DNA of 64,000 bases from Clostridia bacterium (GCA_026414765.1 JAOAIJ010000021.1:216502-280501); one strand, 5' to 3'. Positions 1 to 8,200 are shown, counted from the stretch's first letter. Notes: generated from the letters alone by a model not told the origin. Translations and numbers: made by a program.

Positions 1-564
1 AAATATGGAGAATTACATAAAAAGGAATTCAAACTAGCCAGAACAGATAAGCTTACAGGGCTTGCAAACAGGCATTACTTTGATCAGAAGCTGGTTGAGG
101 AGGCAGATTACGCTGTTAATTCGAGCAAACCTCTTAATATTTTAATATTTGATCTTGATAATTTTAAAAAGTTTAATGATACTTACGGACATGTCTGGGG
201 AGACAAGCTTCTCACTCTGTTTTCCGATATTATAAAACAGAACATCAGGAAAACAGATATTCCAGTCAGATACGGAGGAGAGGAATTTCTTATACTTATA
301 AGAGATCTTGATGCTGCTACTGCTAAGAGTGTAGGTGACAGGATAAGGCGGCAGCTTGAAAAACAACGGATTTACGTGGGCGATGATGATAACAGAAAGA
401 AAGTTACGGTCAGCTGCGGCGTAGCTCAGTTTCCTACTCATTCCGGCAACATCAAGGAAGCAATTGACCTGGCTGATAAAGCATTGTACTTTGCAAAGGA
501 AAACGGTAAAAATATTGTTATCTCATATGAGGATATGATCAAATCACATGGAAGGATTGTATAA
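1..564 (+). CDS. GGDEF-domain diguanylate cyclase, C-terminal part (5' end outside window)
   Basis: The reading frame is open from base 1 and encodes the last 187 residues of a protein ending in a complete GGDEF domain. Diguanylate cyclases make cyclic di-GMP from two GTP. The active-site loop reads GGEEF (bases 274-288), and an RxxD inhibitory-site motif (RKTD) lies exactly five residues before it, so the enzyme looks catalytically competent and product-inhibited. The start DKLTGLANR and the segment FDLDNFKKFND are standard for the domain. Whatever sensor lies upstream is not visible. A PilZ protein at 49.4 kb could be a receptor for the same messenger. Confidence 0.93.
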   Translation, partial: KYGELHKKEFKLARTDKLTGLANRHYFDQKLVEEADYAVNSSKPLNILIFDLDNFKKFNDTYGHVWGDKLLTLFSDIIKQNIRKTDIPVRYGGEEFLILIRDLDAATAKSVGDRIRRQLEKQRIYVGDDDNRKKVTVSCGVAQFPTHSGNIKEAIDLADKALYFAKENGKNIVISYEDMIKSHGRIV

Positions 565-597
565 ACGGATATAGAAAAAAATCCATACCCGTTTATA
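560..597. terminator. Bidirectional hairpin between GGDEF gene and aroF
   Basis: Inverted repeat with arms ATAAACGG and CCGTTTAT, extendable to 12 bp with one mismatch. It has an A/T-rich loop and lies between two convergent genes. There is a short T-rich tail on both sides. Confidence 0.6.
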
Positions 598-620
598 TTT
601 AAGAGGTTGACACTATATCT

Positions 621-1634
621 TTAAATTGTTCTATCTACTGCTGCCGCAACCTTTCTGAATTCTTTCATTAACTGTGCAAATTTCGACGGACGTAATGACT
701 GAGGTCCATCACAAAGGGCCGTACTTGGGTCCGAATGCACTTCGATAATCAACCCGTCTGCACCTGTTGCTATTGCACCTTTTGCCAGTGAACCGACATA
801 TTTCCACGCACCTGTTGCATGACTGGGGTCAACAAATATCGGAAGATGTGAATTTTCTTTTACTACAGGTATCGCACTTAAATCCAGCGTATTCCTTGTT
901 GCTGTTTCAAAAGTCCGTACACCCCTTTCGCAAAGTATAACATCCGGGTTGCCGGAGGATATTATATATTCTGATGCCATAAGCCATTCTTCTATTGTTG
1001 CAGATAAGCCTCTTTTAAGAAGTACCGGCTTTTTACACATACCCACCTCCTGGAGGAGTCTGAAATTCTGCATATTCCTTGCACCTATCTGGATTATGTC
1101 TGCATATGAATTTACCAATTCCACATCACGTGTATCTACGACCTCAGTAACTATTTTCATGCCAGTTGCTTCTCTGGCTGCTGCCATAATCTTTAACCCG
1201 TCTTCTTCTAGTCCCTGGAAAGCATAAGGGGACGTACGGGGTTTAAAAGCTCCTCCTCTAAGTATTTTTGCACCTGCCTCTTTTACTTTAATAGCAGTTT
1301 CTATAAAAGTTTCTTCGCTCTCAATGGCACAGGGGCCTGCCATCACAACTATTTCATCCCCGCCAATCTTAATATCTCCCACCTCAATAATGGTAGGAAC
1401 CTGTTTAAGCTCACGGCTTGCAAGCTTGTAAGGTTTCATAATCGGTACAAGGTTTTCTACACCAGGCATTGATATGATAGAATGTGTATTAAGCAGTCTT
1501 TTATCTCCAATTGCTCCTATAACTGTTTTGATTTCCCCAAAAATGGGATGAGTTCTAAAACCCAGATCCGATAACTTCCGTTCTACATTGTCGATTTCTT
1601 CCCTTGTAGCTGTTGAGCTCATTACAATAATCAT
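621..1634 (-). CDS. aroF: 3-deoxy-7-phosphoheptulonate synthase (DAHP synthase, type I-beta)
   Basis: Catalyses the first step of the shikimate pathway, condensing phosphoenolpyruvate and erythrose 4-phosphate. The protein has 337 residues. Residues 1-70 form the small ferredoxin-like N-terminal domain found in the AroF/KDO8PS-like branch; the barrel follows. Family motifs visible are [40 protein letters not shown] and DPSHATG. The start was placed at the ATG at 1634 because GGGAGG (1642-1647) ends 7 nt before it; the in-frame ATG at 1649 lies on top of that Shine-Dalgarno sequence. The gene is monocistronic here and is preceded by a T-box leader, so it should respond to an uncharged tRNA, probably for an aromatic amino acid. 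Confidence 0.96.
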   Translation of the reverse strand: MIIVMSSTATREEIDNVERKLSDLGFRTHPIFGEIKTVIGAIGDKRLLNTHSIISMPGVENLVPIMKPYKLASRELKQVPTIIEVGDIKIGGDEIVVMAGPCAIESEETFIETAIKVKEAGAKILRGGAFKPRTSPYAFQGLEEDGLKIMAAAREATGMKIVTEVVDTRDVELVNSYADIIQIGARNMQNFRLLQEVGMCKKPVLLKRGLSATIEEWLMASEYIISSGNPDVILCERGVRTFETATRNTLDLSAIPVVKENSHLPIFVDPSHATGAWKYVGSLAKGAIATGADGLIIEVHSDPSTALCDGPQSLRPSKFAQLMKEFRKVAAAVDRTI

Positions 1635-1720
1635 AACATAACCTCCCATAATACTAATCTCGATTAAAGTTTTTTGAATTTAAGGGACAGTATCCCCGGT
1701 TTTTGATAAATTATAAAATA

Positions 1721-1769
1721 AAAACTCCTCGTCTCAAACAAGTCATTGACCTGTCTGGGACGAGGAGTA
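1721..1769 (-). terminator. T-box attenuator terminator
   Basis: Twelve-base-pair stem (1757-1768 with 1724-1735, one G-U pair) followed by a T-run on the minus strand. It is the terminator alternative of the T-box leader, immediately upstream of aroF. Confidence 0.88.
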
Positions 1770-2088
1770 TATTCTCCACGCGGTACCACCCATATTGGAC
1801 TACTCAGAAATATGTAATCCCTCTTTAATGTACGGGAAAATAAGAATCCGATACATTTCTTCTCTTAACGGTGAAGAATCCGGTTTAGCCTACTCGATAA
1901 AAATCTTTATTCTATCATAGGGAAACATGGTTTCCGCTAATGGTTCAGCCAACAGCTCAAAGGAGAACTTCGGTTACTTTTACTTTTCCGGACTTTCACC
2001 ATCTCCGGATCGCTTTAAAAGTATATATACACTTGATTAAGTGGATAAGTAACTTACTTTTCCTTATCATTGCTTTTAAATTTTTATT
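1721..2088 (-). promoter_or_regulatory. T-box riboswitch leader of aroF
   Basis: Read on the minus strand, the leader contains the conserved T-box core GGGTGGTACCGCG (1779-1791), which pairs with the tRNA acceptor end in the antiterminator. A terminator follows it. The 5' Stem I is recognisable: AAGGA pairs with TCCTT and GTTACTT pairs with AAGTAAC, leaving the specifier loop between them with 3' side CGAAGTTC. The best specifier candidate is UUC for Phe at 1965-1967, after the GAA of the loop-E motif. The base after it is U rather than the usual purine, so the amino acid assignment is tentative. Confidence 0.9.
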
Positions 2089-2094
2089 TGGTTA

Positions 2095-2123
2095 ATGATA
2101 ACACGTTTTTTTATGGCTGTCAA
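2095..2123 (-). promoter_or_regulatory. Promoter of the aroF T-box leader
   Basis: On the minus strand TTGACA (2118-2123), a 17-nt spacer and TATCAT (2095-2100). This is a near-consensus housekeeping promoter, and it places the transcript start just before Stem I of the T-box. Confidence 0.75.
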
Positions 2124-2221
2124 TATATAGACAAACAACTTTTTACGAAATTCCGGAGAGCTGCTTGGCTAAAATAGCATGAAAAAAGTATATGTTTGTA
2201 TTTATTAGGCATGCGAAAAAT

Positions 2222-2251
2222 TTGCAAAAAAATATCATTTTATGGTATTAT
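2222..2251 (+). promoter_or_regulatory. Possible promoter for cheW
   Basis: TTGCAA, an 18-nt spacer and TATTAT upstream of cheW. The implied leader is long (about 190 nt), and no other structure was recognised in 2252-2451. Confidence 0.35.
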
Positions 2252-2451
2252 AATATTATGATTTTATGTGATCAATATTTTGATTAGGGTAATTGTCTAT
2301 TCATTTTCACTTAGTGCCATTAATTTATTAACTGCTATGATGTTTTAGTTTACTAAATTCTTACGGCTTTTGAAGGATAATAGTGCTTTGTAAGTTTTAC
2401 TCAGACAATTCCAAGTGTTTTACCGATCAATTAACAGGGGGTAGTGGTGGT

Positions 2452-2898
2452 ATGGCTGAATTACAGGTAGTTGTATTTAGTCTAAATAACGACATGTGTG
2501 GGGCTGATACTTTACAGGTTAAGCAGATAGTAAAATATCAGAATGTTACAAAAGTACCCCAAATGCCTAAATTTGTAGAAGGCATGATTAATCTTAGAGG
2601 GAGTGTAATACCATTAATCAATTTAAACAAAAGATTTGATTACGGAGAGACTGAAATTAACAAAAAAACGAAGGTGCTTATATCCGAAATTAATGGCAAG
2701 CTTGTCGGATATATTGTAAATGATGTAATAGAATTAATAAAGCTTTCTAATGAAGAAATAGAAGTTTTACCAGAAATACTTGTTAGGACAGGAAATACAT
2801 ACTTGAAATGTATAGGGAAAAAAGGGGACAGGATAATATCTGTACTGGATTTGGCAGGTATTCTGACCGAAACTGAGGTTAAGAAAATAAAAAACTAA
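2452..2898 (+). CDS. cheW: CheW-like chemotaxis adaptor
   Basis: A 148-residue single-domain CheW-like protein. It shows the family segments MPKFVEGMINLRGSVIPLINL and VGYIVNDVIELIKL. CheW couples chemoreceptors to the CheA kinase at the inner membrane face. The start at 2452 is chosen because AGGGGGTAG lies just upstream; the longer open frame from 2383 has no such site and adds a non-CheW extension. No other chemotaxis gene is adjacent, so its receptor partner cannot be told from here. A strong terminator follows directly. Confidence 0.88.
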   Translation: MAELQVVVFSLNNDMCGADTLQVKQIVKYQNVTKVPQMPKFVEGMINLRGSVIPLINLNKRFDYGETEINKKTKVLISEINGKLVGYIVNDVIELIKLSNEEIEVLPEILVRTGNTYLKCIGKKGDRIISVLDLAGILTETEVKKIKN

Positions 2899-2910
2899 AC
2901 AGGATAAAAT

Positions 2911-2937
2911 AAAAGCGGGGTTTTAGCCCCGCTTTTT
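2911..2937. terminator. Bidirectional terminator between cheW and ychF
   Basis: Perfect stem AAAAGCGGGG/CCCCGCTTTT with a 6-nt loop. T-runs on both strands suit the two convergent genes. Confidence 0.9.
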
Positions 2938-2940
2938 GCA

Positions 2941-4035
2941 TTAAACGTTAAATCTGAACAGTGTAACATCTCCATCATGCATCACGTATTCCTTGCCTTC
3001 AGACCTTACAAGTCCTTTCTCCTTTGCAACTGTGTATGAGCCACAGGCCATCAGGTCATTATAAGCTACTATTTCCGCACGTATAAATCCTCTCTCAAAG
3101 TCACTGTGAATCTTACCGGCAGCTTGAGGGGCTTTTGTACCGGTTACTATTGTCCAGGCCCTTACTTCTTGAGGCCCTGCTGTGAGGTAGCTAATAAGTC
3201 CTAAAAGCTTGTAGCTGGATTTTATCAGTTTATCCAGACCGGATTCAGATAACCCTAACTCAACAAGAAATTCTTCTCTTTCCTCATCCTGCAACTGTGC
3301 TATTTCCTCTTCTATTTTTGCACATATGATCATTACCTCGGAGCCTTCTTTTGCAGCATATTCCTTTAGCTCTGCTACAAAGGCATTGTCGCCGCTTGAT
3401 TGGAGATCGTCTTCAGACACATTTGCGGCATAAAGTACTGGTTTGGAGGTAAGAAGCAGCAACTGGTCTACTAGTGTCTGCTGATCTGTATCAAATTTCA
3501 TCATTCTGACGGAGTTGCCTTTTTCCAGATTGTCTCTGATACTTTCATAGAGTTCAAGTTCTACCTGGAATTTCTTATCCCCGGACTTAAGCATTTTCCT
3601 TGTTCTGTCTATCCTTCTTTCCATTACTTCCATATCAGCAAAAATCAGTTCCAGGTTTATTGTTTCGATATCGCGGACGGGTCCTATAGAACCGTCAACA
3701 TGTACTATATTCCCATCTTCAAAACACCTTACAACGTGAACTATGGCATCAACTTCACGGATATGGGATAAGAATTTGTTCCCTAAACCTTCACCTTTAC
3801 TTGCGCCCCTTACCAAACCTGCAATATCAACAAACTCTACTGTAGTGGGGGTAACCTTCTCCGGATTGTACATCTGGGCAAGTTTGTCAAGTCTTTCATC
3901 AGGAACGGCAACTATTCCTACATTGGGTTCAATAGTACAAAAGGGATAATTGGCACATTCAGCTCCTGCTTTGGTAATAGCATTGAAAAGTGTACTTTTT
4001 CCTACGTTCGGCAAACCAACAATTCCGAGTCTCAT
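2941..4035 (-). CDS. ychF: Redox-regulated ATPase/GTPase YchF (OLA1 family)
   Basis: A 364-residue P-loop NTPase of the Obg-related YchF family, which binds ATP and associates with ribosomes. The P-loop GLPNVGKST begins at residue 7, followed by the switch region FVDIAGLVRGASKGEGLGNKF. A coiled-coil insertion lies around residues 130-190 and a C-terminal TGS domain ends in GKEYVMHDGDVTLFRFNV. Length and motifs are full and normal. It is transcribed alone, convergent with cheW and divergent from glnB. Confidence 0.96.
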   Translation of the reverse strand: MRLGIVGLPNVGKSTLFNAITKAGAECANYPFCTIEPNVGIVAVPDERLDKLAQMYNPEKVTPTTVEFVDIAGLVRGASKGEGLGNKFLSHIREVDAIVHVVRCFEDGNIVHVDGSIGPVRDIETINLELIFADMEVMERRIDRTRKMLKSGDKKFQVELELYESIRDNLEKGNSVRMMKFDTDQQTLVDQLLLLTSKPVLYAANVSEDDLQSSGDNAFVAELKEYAAKEGSEVMIICAKIEEEIAQLQDEEREEFLVELGLSESGLDKLIKSSYKLLGLISYLTAGPQEVRAWTIVTGTKAPQAAGKIHSDFERGFIRAEIVAYNDLMACGSYTVAKEKGLVRSEGKEYVMHDGDVTLFRFNV

Positions 4036-4352
4036 CTATATCATCTGTCCTTTCGTATTCTATACAATTTTAGTTTATTCCACTTATTCCGGATTTAAAT
4101 AATCAGTTCAAATTTATCAGGGTTTAGCAACAAAAATAAGCTGTTGCATATTGCCTATAAAATTATATATGATATAACTTTCTAATGCAATAAAATAATA
4201 TGCGGGTAATACTAAGGTTCTCTAAATCATAAAGGATTTTTGTGATTTATGCAGAATAACATGTATTGAATATTAACTTTAGAATCATATATTATTAGAT
4301 CAATGGGGATTATTGCAGCAAAGTCCAAATTGCACAATGAGGTGGAAGAGAT
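4036..4352. other. Intergenic region between divergent ychF and glnB
   Basis: AT-rich, 317 bases. It must hold the promoters of both flanking genes. Around 4155-4185 there is a TTGCCT...TATAAC arrangement with a 16-nt spacer, pointing toward glnB, but the match is mediocre. No open frame, repeat or riboswitch was recognised. Confidence 0.4.
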
Positions 4353-4694
4353 ATGAAGAAAATAGAGGCTATTATACGGCCTGGCAAGCTTAATGATGTA
4401 CTTGATGAGCTTAATCGCCATCAGATTTTCGGGATAACGGTTACCCAGGTTATGGGTTGTGGATTGCAGGGAGGAAGGACACAATATTACAGAGGCAATA
4501 AATACTCAATCAACCTATTGCCGAAAACAAAGATTGAAACTATTGTCAAGGATTCATGGGTAGATGAGATTGTGCAGGCGATAATAAAAGTAGCCAGAAC
4601 CGGTGAGATTGGGGATGGCAAAGTATTCATCTACGATGTTGAAGATGCGTACAGAATCAGAACCGACCAGAGAGGTGAAGCTGCTATTACGTAA
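4353..4694 (+). CDS. glnB: P-II family nitrogen regulatory protein
   Basis: A 113-residue P-II signalling protein that senses 2-oxoglutarate, ATP/ADP and nitrogen status and controls partner proteins by its T-loop. The T-loop runs about residues 37-57, and Tyr51, the classical uridylylation position, is present in YRGNKYSINLLPKTK. The C-terminal signature TGEIGDGKVFIYDVEDAYRI is intact. The start has AGGTGGAAGAGAT upstream. No amt or glutamine synthetase gene is adjacent, so the local target is unknown. Confidence 0.93.
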   Translation: MKKIEAIIRPGKLNDVLDELNRHQIFGITVTQVMGCGLQGGRTQYYRGNKYSINLLPKTKIETIVKDSWVDEIVQAIIKVARTGEIGDGKVFIYDVEDAYRIRTDQRGEAAIT

Positions 4695-4730
4695 GAAAAC
4701 GCATGCATATACATGCGCTTTCTTATTTTA
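4693..4730. terminator. Terminator between glnB and ecfT
   Basis: Arms AAGAAAACGCATG (4693-4705) and CATGCGCTTTCTT (4712-4724) with T-rich tails on both strands, placed between convergent genes. Confidence 0.85.
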
Positions 4731-4736
4731 TATGTT

Positions 4737-5516
4737 TTAAATCATTGTCGATAATATAAATGAAGAAATAATTGTAATGGTGAAAAAAACAAGTACGAAG
4801 TAGTCCATACTTTGCATCTTAATCTCCTTGTAGTGAGTACGTTTTCCAGACCCAAAACCCCGCACTTCCATGGAAATTGCCATTTTCTCAGTCTTTTTTA
4901 CCGATGAAACCAGCAAGGGGACGGCAAGAGGGATTACGATTACAAGCTTCTTAAAAGGGTTTCTTGTATCAGAGTGATAGCCCCTTGACATCTGTGCTTG
5001 CAGTATCTGTTCCATTTCACCCATAAATGTGGGTATGAAACGGAGTGCTGTAATAAACATAAATGAATACTTAAAAGGAACTTTTAGTTTCTCAACCATA
5101 ACTACTACTATATCGGTCATTGGTGTAGTCATTATCATGATAGGAATGGCAGAGACTGTAGAAAGCATCCTCAGAGCCATTGTGAGGCTGAGGATGAGAC
5201 CTGTATCTGTAATTCTTCCTTTATTAAAATAGGGTATAGCATAAAACAATGTGTTTCCATCTGTGACAAAGAAAATCTGACATAGAACCAGAAAAAGAGA
5301 AAATATAAACAATCCTTTGACTATTGGCAAAATTTGTTTAAATACACCACTTACAGCCGCAACTAAAAGATTTGTTACAAATATGACCAGGATTATCAAT
5401 GGTTGGCTAAACATGAAACTAAGCGCTAAAACAACAAACGTCCAAATGATCTTAGTAATAGGGTTTAGCCTGTGTACAAACGAATCTTTAGCTATATATT
5501 CAACCATTGCAGGCAT
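4737..5516 (-). CDS. ecfT: Energy-coupling factor transporter, transmembrane subunit EcfT
   Basis: A 259-residue polytopic membrane protein (about five to six hydrophobic segments). It has the EcfT cytoplasmic coupling motif in QILQAQMSRGYHSDT followed by a second amphipathic helix near MAISMEVRGFG. It scaffolds the two ATPases and the substrate-binding S component in the membrane. The start at 5516 has GGGTGGTGAG just upstream and overlaps the end of the preceding ATPase gene by 17 nt, indicating translational coupling. It is the last gene of the minus-strand operon that begins with the TrpP-like gene. Confidence 0.93.
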   Translation of the reverse strand: MPAMVEYIAKDSFVHRLNPITKIIWTFVVLALSFMFSQPLIILVIFVTNLLVAAVSGVFKQILPIVKGLFIFSLFLVLCQIFFVTDGNTLFYAIPYFNKGRITDTGLILSLTMALRMLSTVSAIPIMIMTTPMTDIVVVMVEKLKVPFKYSFMFITALRFIPTFMGEMEQILQAQMSRGYHSDTRNPFKKLVIVIPLAVPLLVSSVKKTEKMAISMEVRGFGSGKRTHYKEIKMQSMDYFVLVFFTITIISSFILSTMI

Positions 5517-6336
5517 TTTTCTCACCACCCGTAAGTAATAATATTTCATTAAACATATCTTCTACTGTATATGCGTTTTTAAAGAGGCCTTGCTTGTGGA
5601 ATTTTCTGGCCAACAGGTATATCTGAGGTGAGTGAAGCTTTGCAAGTGAAAGACTTTCTGTCTTGCCAAGAACTGTCTCAGCAGGTCCATCTTCGAGTAT
5701 CTGTCCTTTATACAGAATAATAACCCGTTTAGCATATCTGGACACAAGCTCCATATCATGTGTTACGAATATGATTGTTTTTCCGGACATATTAAGCAGC
5801 TTTATTATCTCCATTATCTCTATGCTTTCCTGATAGTCCTGTCCTGTAGTAGGCTCGTCGAGTACTATGACTTCCGTTTCCATTGCTAATACTGAAGCCA
5901 GGGCAATACGCTGGCGCTGACCTTTACTGAGTGAAAACGGATCTGATCCGAGGTGGCCGGATAGGCCTACATTTTCTGCAGCAAGCCGTACGTGCTTATC
6001 AATATACTCCTGGCTTTTTCCTAAATTTTTAAGTCCGAAAGCTATTTCATCAAATACAGTACTGCAAAAAATCTGGTGATCCGGATTCTGAAAAAGAAAT
6101 CCTATATGCTGTGCCAACGAACTGGTTTTAGCAGAACAGACATCCACACCATTTACCGTTATTTTACCTTTTGTGGGCTTAAGAAGGCCGTTGAACTGCT
6201 TGAGCAATGTAGTTTTTCCTGCACCATTCTGGCCGATTATGGCGGCAAACTCTCCCGTCTTAATTGAGAGATTCAAATCTCTCAATACCTGGATTCCGTT
6301 TGTATATTCATAGCTAAGATGTTCTATATGAATCAT
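5500..6336 (-). CDS. ecfA1: Energy-coupling factor transporter ATPase (second ATPase of the operon)
   Basis: A 278-residue ABC ATPase. Walker A is GQNGAGKTT, the signature is SLSKGQRQRIALA, Walker B is VIVLDEPTTG, and the Q-loop and H-switch (FVTHDM) are present. The start at 6336 is set by GGAGG six bases upstream; the longer frame to 6459 has no ribosome-binding site and adds a non-ABC extension. It follows the first ATPase after an unusually long gap of 197 nt (6337-6533) and overlaps ecfT. With ecfA2 it should form the ATPase heterodimer of an ECF importer. Confidence 0.94.
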   Translation of the reverse strand: MIHIEHLSYEYTNGIQVLRDLNLSIKTGEFAAIIGQNGAGKTTLLKQFNGLLKPTKGKITVNGVDVCSAKTSSLAQHIGFLFQNPDHQIFCSTVFDEIAFGLKNLGKSQEYIDKHVRLAAENVGLSGHLGSDPFSLSKGQRQRIALASVLAMETEVIVLDEPTTGQDYQESIEIMEIIKLLNMSGKTIIFVTHDMELVSRYAKRVIILYKGQILEDGPAETVLGKTESLSLAKLHSPQIYLLARKFHKQGLFKNAYTVEDMFNEILLLTGGEKNACNG

Positions 6337-6533
6337 TTTTTTCCTCCAAAGCTTTTTAAGGGCTAAACAATATACTTCAGTGACTAAGTAATGACACCCG
6401 GTAGTGAAGATAGCAGCAGACAACATAATAAAGTTGGCCTGTGTGACCAACCCTATCATTTAGATGTATCGATAATTGTATATCTATTGTAAAAGAACCT
6501 GCATATATGTCATAAGGGTAATAAGTTCTCTGC

Positions 6534-7382
6534 TTACGATAAATTTTTTAACACCTTGCTTATAGCCATAAATGCTTCTGCTACATCCACAGGTATTTCA
6601 CCGTTGTAAAGTCCTTCATTTTTCAGCATTGAAACCAACCTTGTCACGGGTGCACAGCTTACACCCAGTTCCTGCAAAATATCCTGCCGGGAAAGTACAT
6701 TTCGGGTCGGACCGTCTATAATAATACTTCCCTTGTTCATAACAACCAAACGGGAGCAGTATTCTGAAACAAGCTGCATTTTTTGCTCGACAACTACTAC
6801 TGTGATATTAAATTCGGTATTTAACTTTTTAAGAGTTTCAAATACATCAAGGCTTCCCAGAGGGTCAAGTTCGGATGTTGGTTCATCCAAAACCAATACT
6901 TTTGGTCTTAGTGCTATTGCAGCAGCTATTGCGACTCTTTGCTTCTGGCCACCCGAAAGCCTCACTGTTGATGAGTGTCTGAGGTGGGATATCCCTGCGA
7001 GTCTCAGGCTTTCTTCTATACGATTCTCCATTTCTGGTTTTGGTATACCCATGTTTTCCAAACCAAAAGCTATCTCTTCTTCTACAATAGAAGATACTAT
7101 CTGAGCCTCCGGATCCTGAAACACACTTCCGATTGAATAAGCAAGGACAGCACAGGTATTATCCACTGTATCCCTGCCATCTATAATTACATGACCGTAA
7201 TAGTCGCCATTCTGAAAGTGAGGTACTACTCCGTTAAGACAAAGAGTAAGGGTTGATTTTCCTGCACCTGTAGGGCCTATTATGCCTACGAACTCACCTT
7301 CCGAAATATTCAGGTCTATATTTTTTAGCGCAGCTTCTGCCGAGCCTGTATAGTTGAATGTAAGATTTTTGATATCAATCAT
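6534..7382 (-). CDS. ecfA2: Energy-coupling factor transporter ATPase (first ATPase of the operon)
   Basis: A 282-residue ABC ATPase with Walker A GPTGAGKST, signature RLSGGQKQRVAIA and Walker B VLVLDEPTSELDP. In place of the histidine switch there is VVVVEQKM (Gln instead of His), so this site may hydrolyse ATP poorly while its partner is canonical. AAGAGG lies four bases before the start. It begins 12 nt after the TrpP-like gene, so the membrane binding protein and the ATPase are co-transcribed. Confidence 0.93.
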   Translation of the reverse strand: MIDIKNLTFNYTGSAEAALKNIDLNISEGEFVGIIGPTGAGKSTLTLCLNGVVPHFQNGDYYGHVIIDGRDTVDNTCAVLAYSIGSVFQDPEAQIVSSIVEEEIAFGLENMGIPKPEMENRIEESLRLAGISHLRHSSTVRLSGGQKQRVAIAAAIALRPKVLVLDEPTSELDPLGSLDVFETLKKLNTEFNITVVVVEQKMQLVSEYCSRLVVMNKGSIIIDGPTRNVLSRQDILQELGVSCAPVTRLVSMLKNEGLYNGEIPVDVAEAFMAISKVLKNLS

Positions 7383-7394
7383 TATAGCCTCTTA

Positions 7395-7961
7395 TCAATC
7401 TTTTTTTCCTAAAGCGGTTTTAATAGGATAGTATAAAACCTGTGCAATTATAGTGTTTACTACGGCCGTTACTATGACTACAGTCAGCAGGTAAGTAAAT
7501 GTAGGATTTTTTTTCACTTCCACAAACAGAATAAGGAATTTTAGTGTAGTGATATAAGTAAGTCCACTTGCCAGAGTACCAATGAAAGTAACTAAGGCCG
7601 GCTTAAGTGAAAATTTCTTTACAGACGGTTTGAAAGGAAGCATTGTAAGCCCATATGCCACCAGTAGTCCTACAGGTTCGCTCAGAAAATTAATGTAGGG
7701 GATAAGTGATTTTGTTGTGAAATGGCACACAGCAGCTGCAACTAAACTGATACCTACAGCTTCAAGGAATTTTGGTCTGATAAGAATAATTGCAAGACAG
7801 TACATACCGATGACAAAGTTTGGCGTTATACCGAATACCTGTGGTGCATATAGTCTTAGTACTGCTCCTGCTGCGAGTAAAATTCCTACTAATACTACAT
7901 CGACTGCCTGCATACCTTTCTTTGCTGAAACTTCTCTTTTTTGCATTGCTACATTTTCCAT
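7395..7961 (-). CDS. trpP: TrpP-family tryptophan transporter protein, likely ECF S component
   Basis: A 188-residue membrane protein with about five to six hydrophobic segments after a short hydrophilic N-terminus. From LLAAGAVLRLYAPQVF through YYPIKTAL it lines up by eye with Bacillus TrpP (YhaG) as I remember it. The size and the small-helix-rich N-terminus are those of ECF S components. It is first in an operon with two ECF ATPases and EcfT, so tryptophan (or a close analogue) is the likely cargo; the specificity is inferred. Its SD AAGGAGG can be sequestered in a hairpin, and GAG repeats lie at the 5' end of the leader, suggesting TRAP-type control. Confidence 0.8.
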   Translation of the reverse strand: MENVAMQKREVSAKKGMQAVDVVLVGILLAAGAVLRLYAPQVFGITPNFVIGMYCLAIILIRPKFLEAVGISLVAAAVCHFTTKSLIPYINFLSEPVGLLVAYGLTMLPFKPSVKKFSLKPALVTFIGTLASGLTYITTLKFLILFVEVKKNPTFTYLLTVVIVTAVVNTIIAQVLYYPIKTALGKKD

Positions 7962-7968
7962 AAAAATA

Positions 7969-8011
7969 CAACCTCCTTAATATACTGTTGAGTTCTGTGA
8001 GAAGAAGGTTG
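7969..8011 (-). promoter_or_regulatory. SD-sequestering hairpin of the trpP leader
   Basis: On the minus strand CAACCTTCTT (8002-8011) can pair over 10 positions (one G-U) with AAGGAGGTTG (7969-7978), which contains the trpP Shine-Dalgarno sequence; the loop is 23 nt. The same pyrimidine segment plus its 3' neighbour CTCA can instead pair with TGAGAAGAG in the upstream GAG repeats. The two pairings exclude each other. Functional meaning is inferred. Confidence 0.6.
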
Positions 8012-8112
8012 AGATTTGCACATTAATCAATTATTTATACTATCTGAAATAATTTCTGATAATAAAAATAGCCAGGATAAACCCGACTATGTAACATCAT
8101 ATTGATAGTAGG

Positions 8113-8155
8113 CTCATCTCGTCTCATCTCGTCTTAAATTTTCTCATCTCTTCTC
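8113..8155 (-). promoter_or_regulatory. (G/U)AG repeat cluster, predicted TRAP-binding site of the trpP operon
   Basis: On the transcript strand GAG occurs at plus-strand positions 8153, 8148, 8143, 8128, 8123, 8118 and 8113, all in exact 5-nt register. One register position holds AAG (8133) and one is unrelated (8138). TRAP binds GAG/UAG triplets separated by about two nucleotides. The cluster begins a few bases after the predicted transcript start. Confidence 0.7.
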
Positions 8156-8171
8156 AAAACCAATTAACATT

Positions 8172-8200
8172 ATAGTAACATTAAAGATTTCAAATGTCAA
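8172..8200 (-). promoter_or_regulatory. Promoter of the trpP-ecf operon
   Basis: Minus strand TTGACA (8195-8200), 17-nt spacer, TACTAT (8172-8177). Transcription would start around 8160-8165, leaving a leader of about 200 nt that opens with the GAG repeats. Confidence 0.7.

Noticed and set aside
949..1227. Plus-strand open frame inside aroF.
   Set aside because: Antisense shadow of a clear gene, no ribosome-binding site and no family features.
1724..1768. GAGACGAGGAG on the minus strand near aroF resembles a GAG triplet run.
   Set aside because: It is the 3' arm of the T-box terminator, has only three triplets and is explained by the stem.
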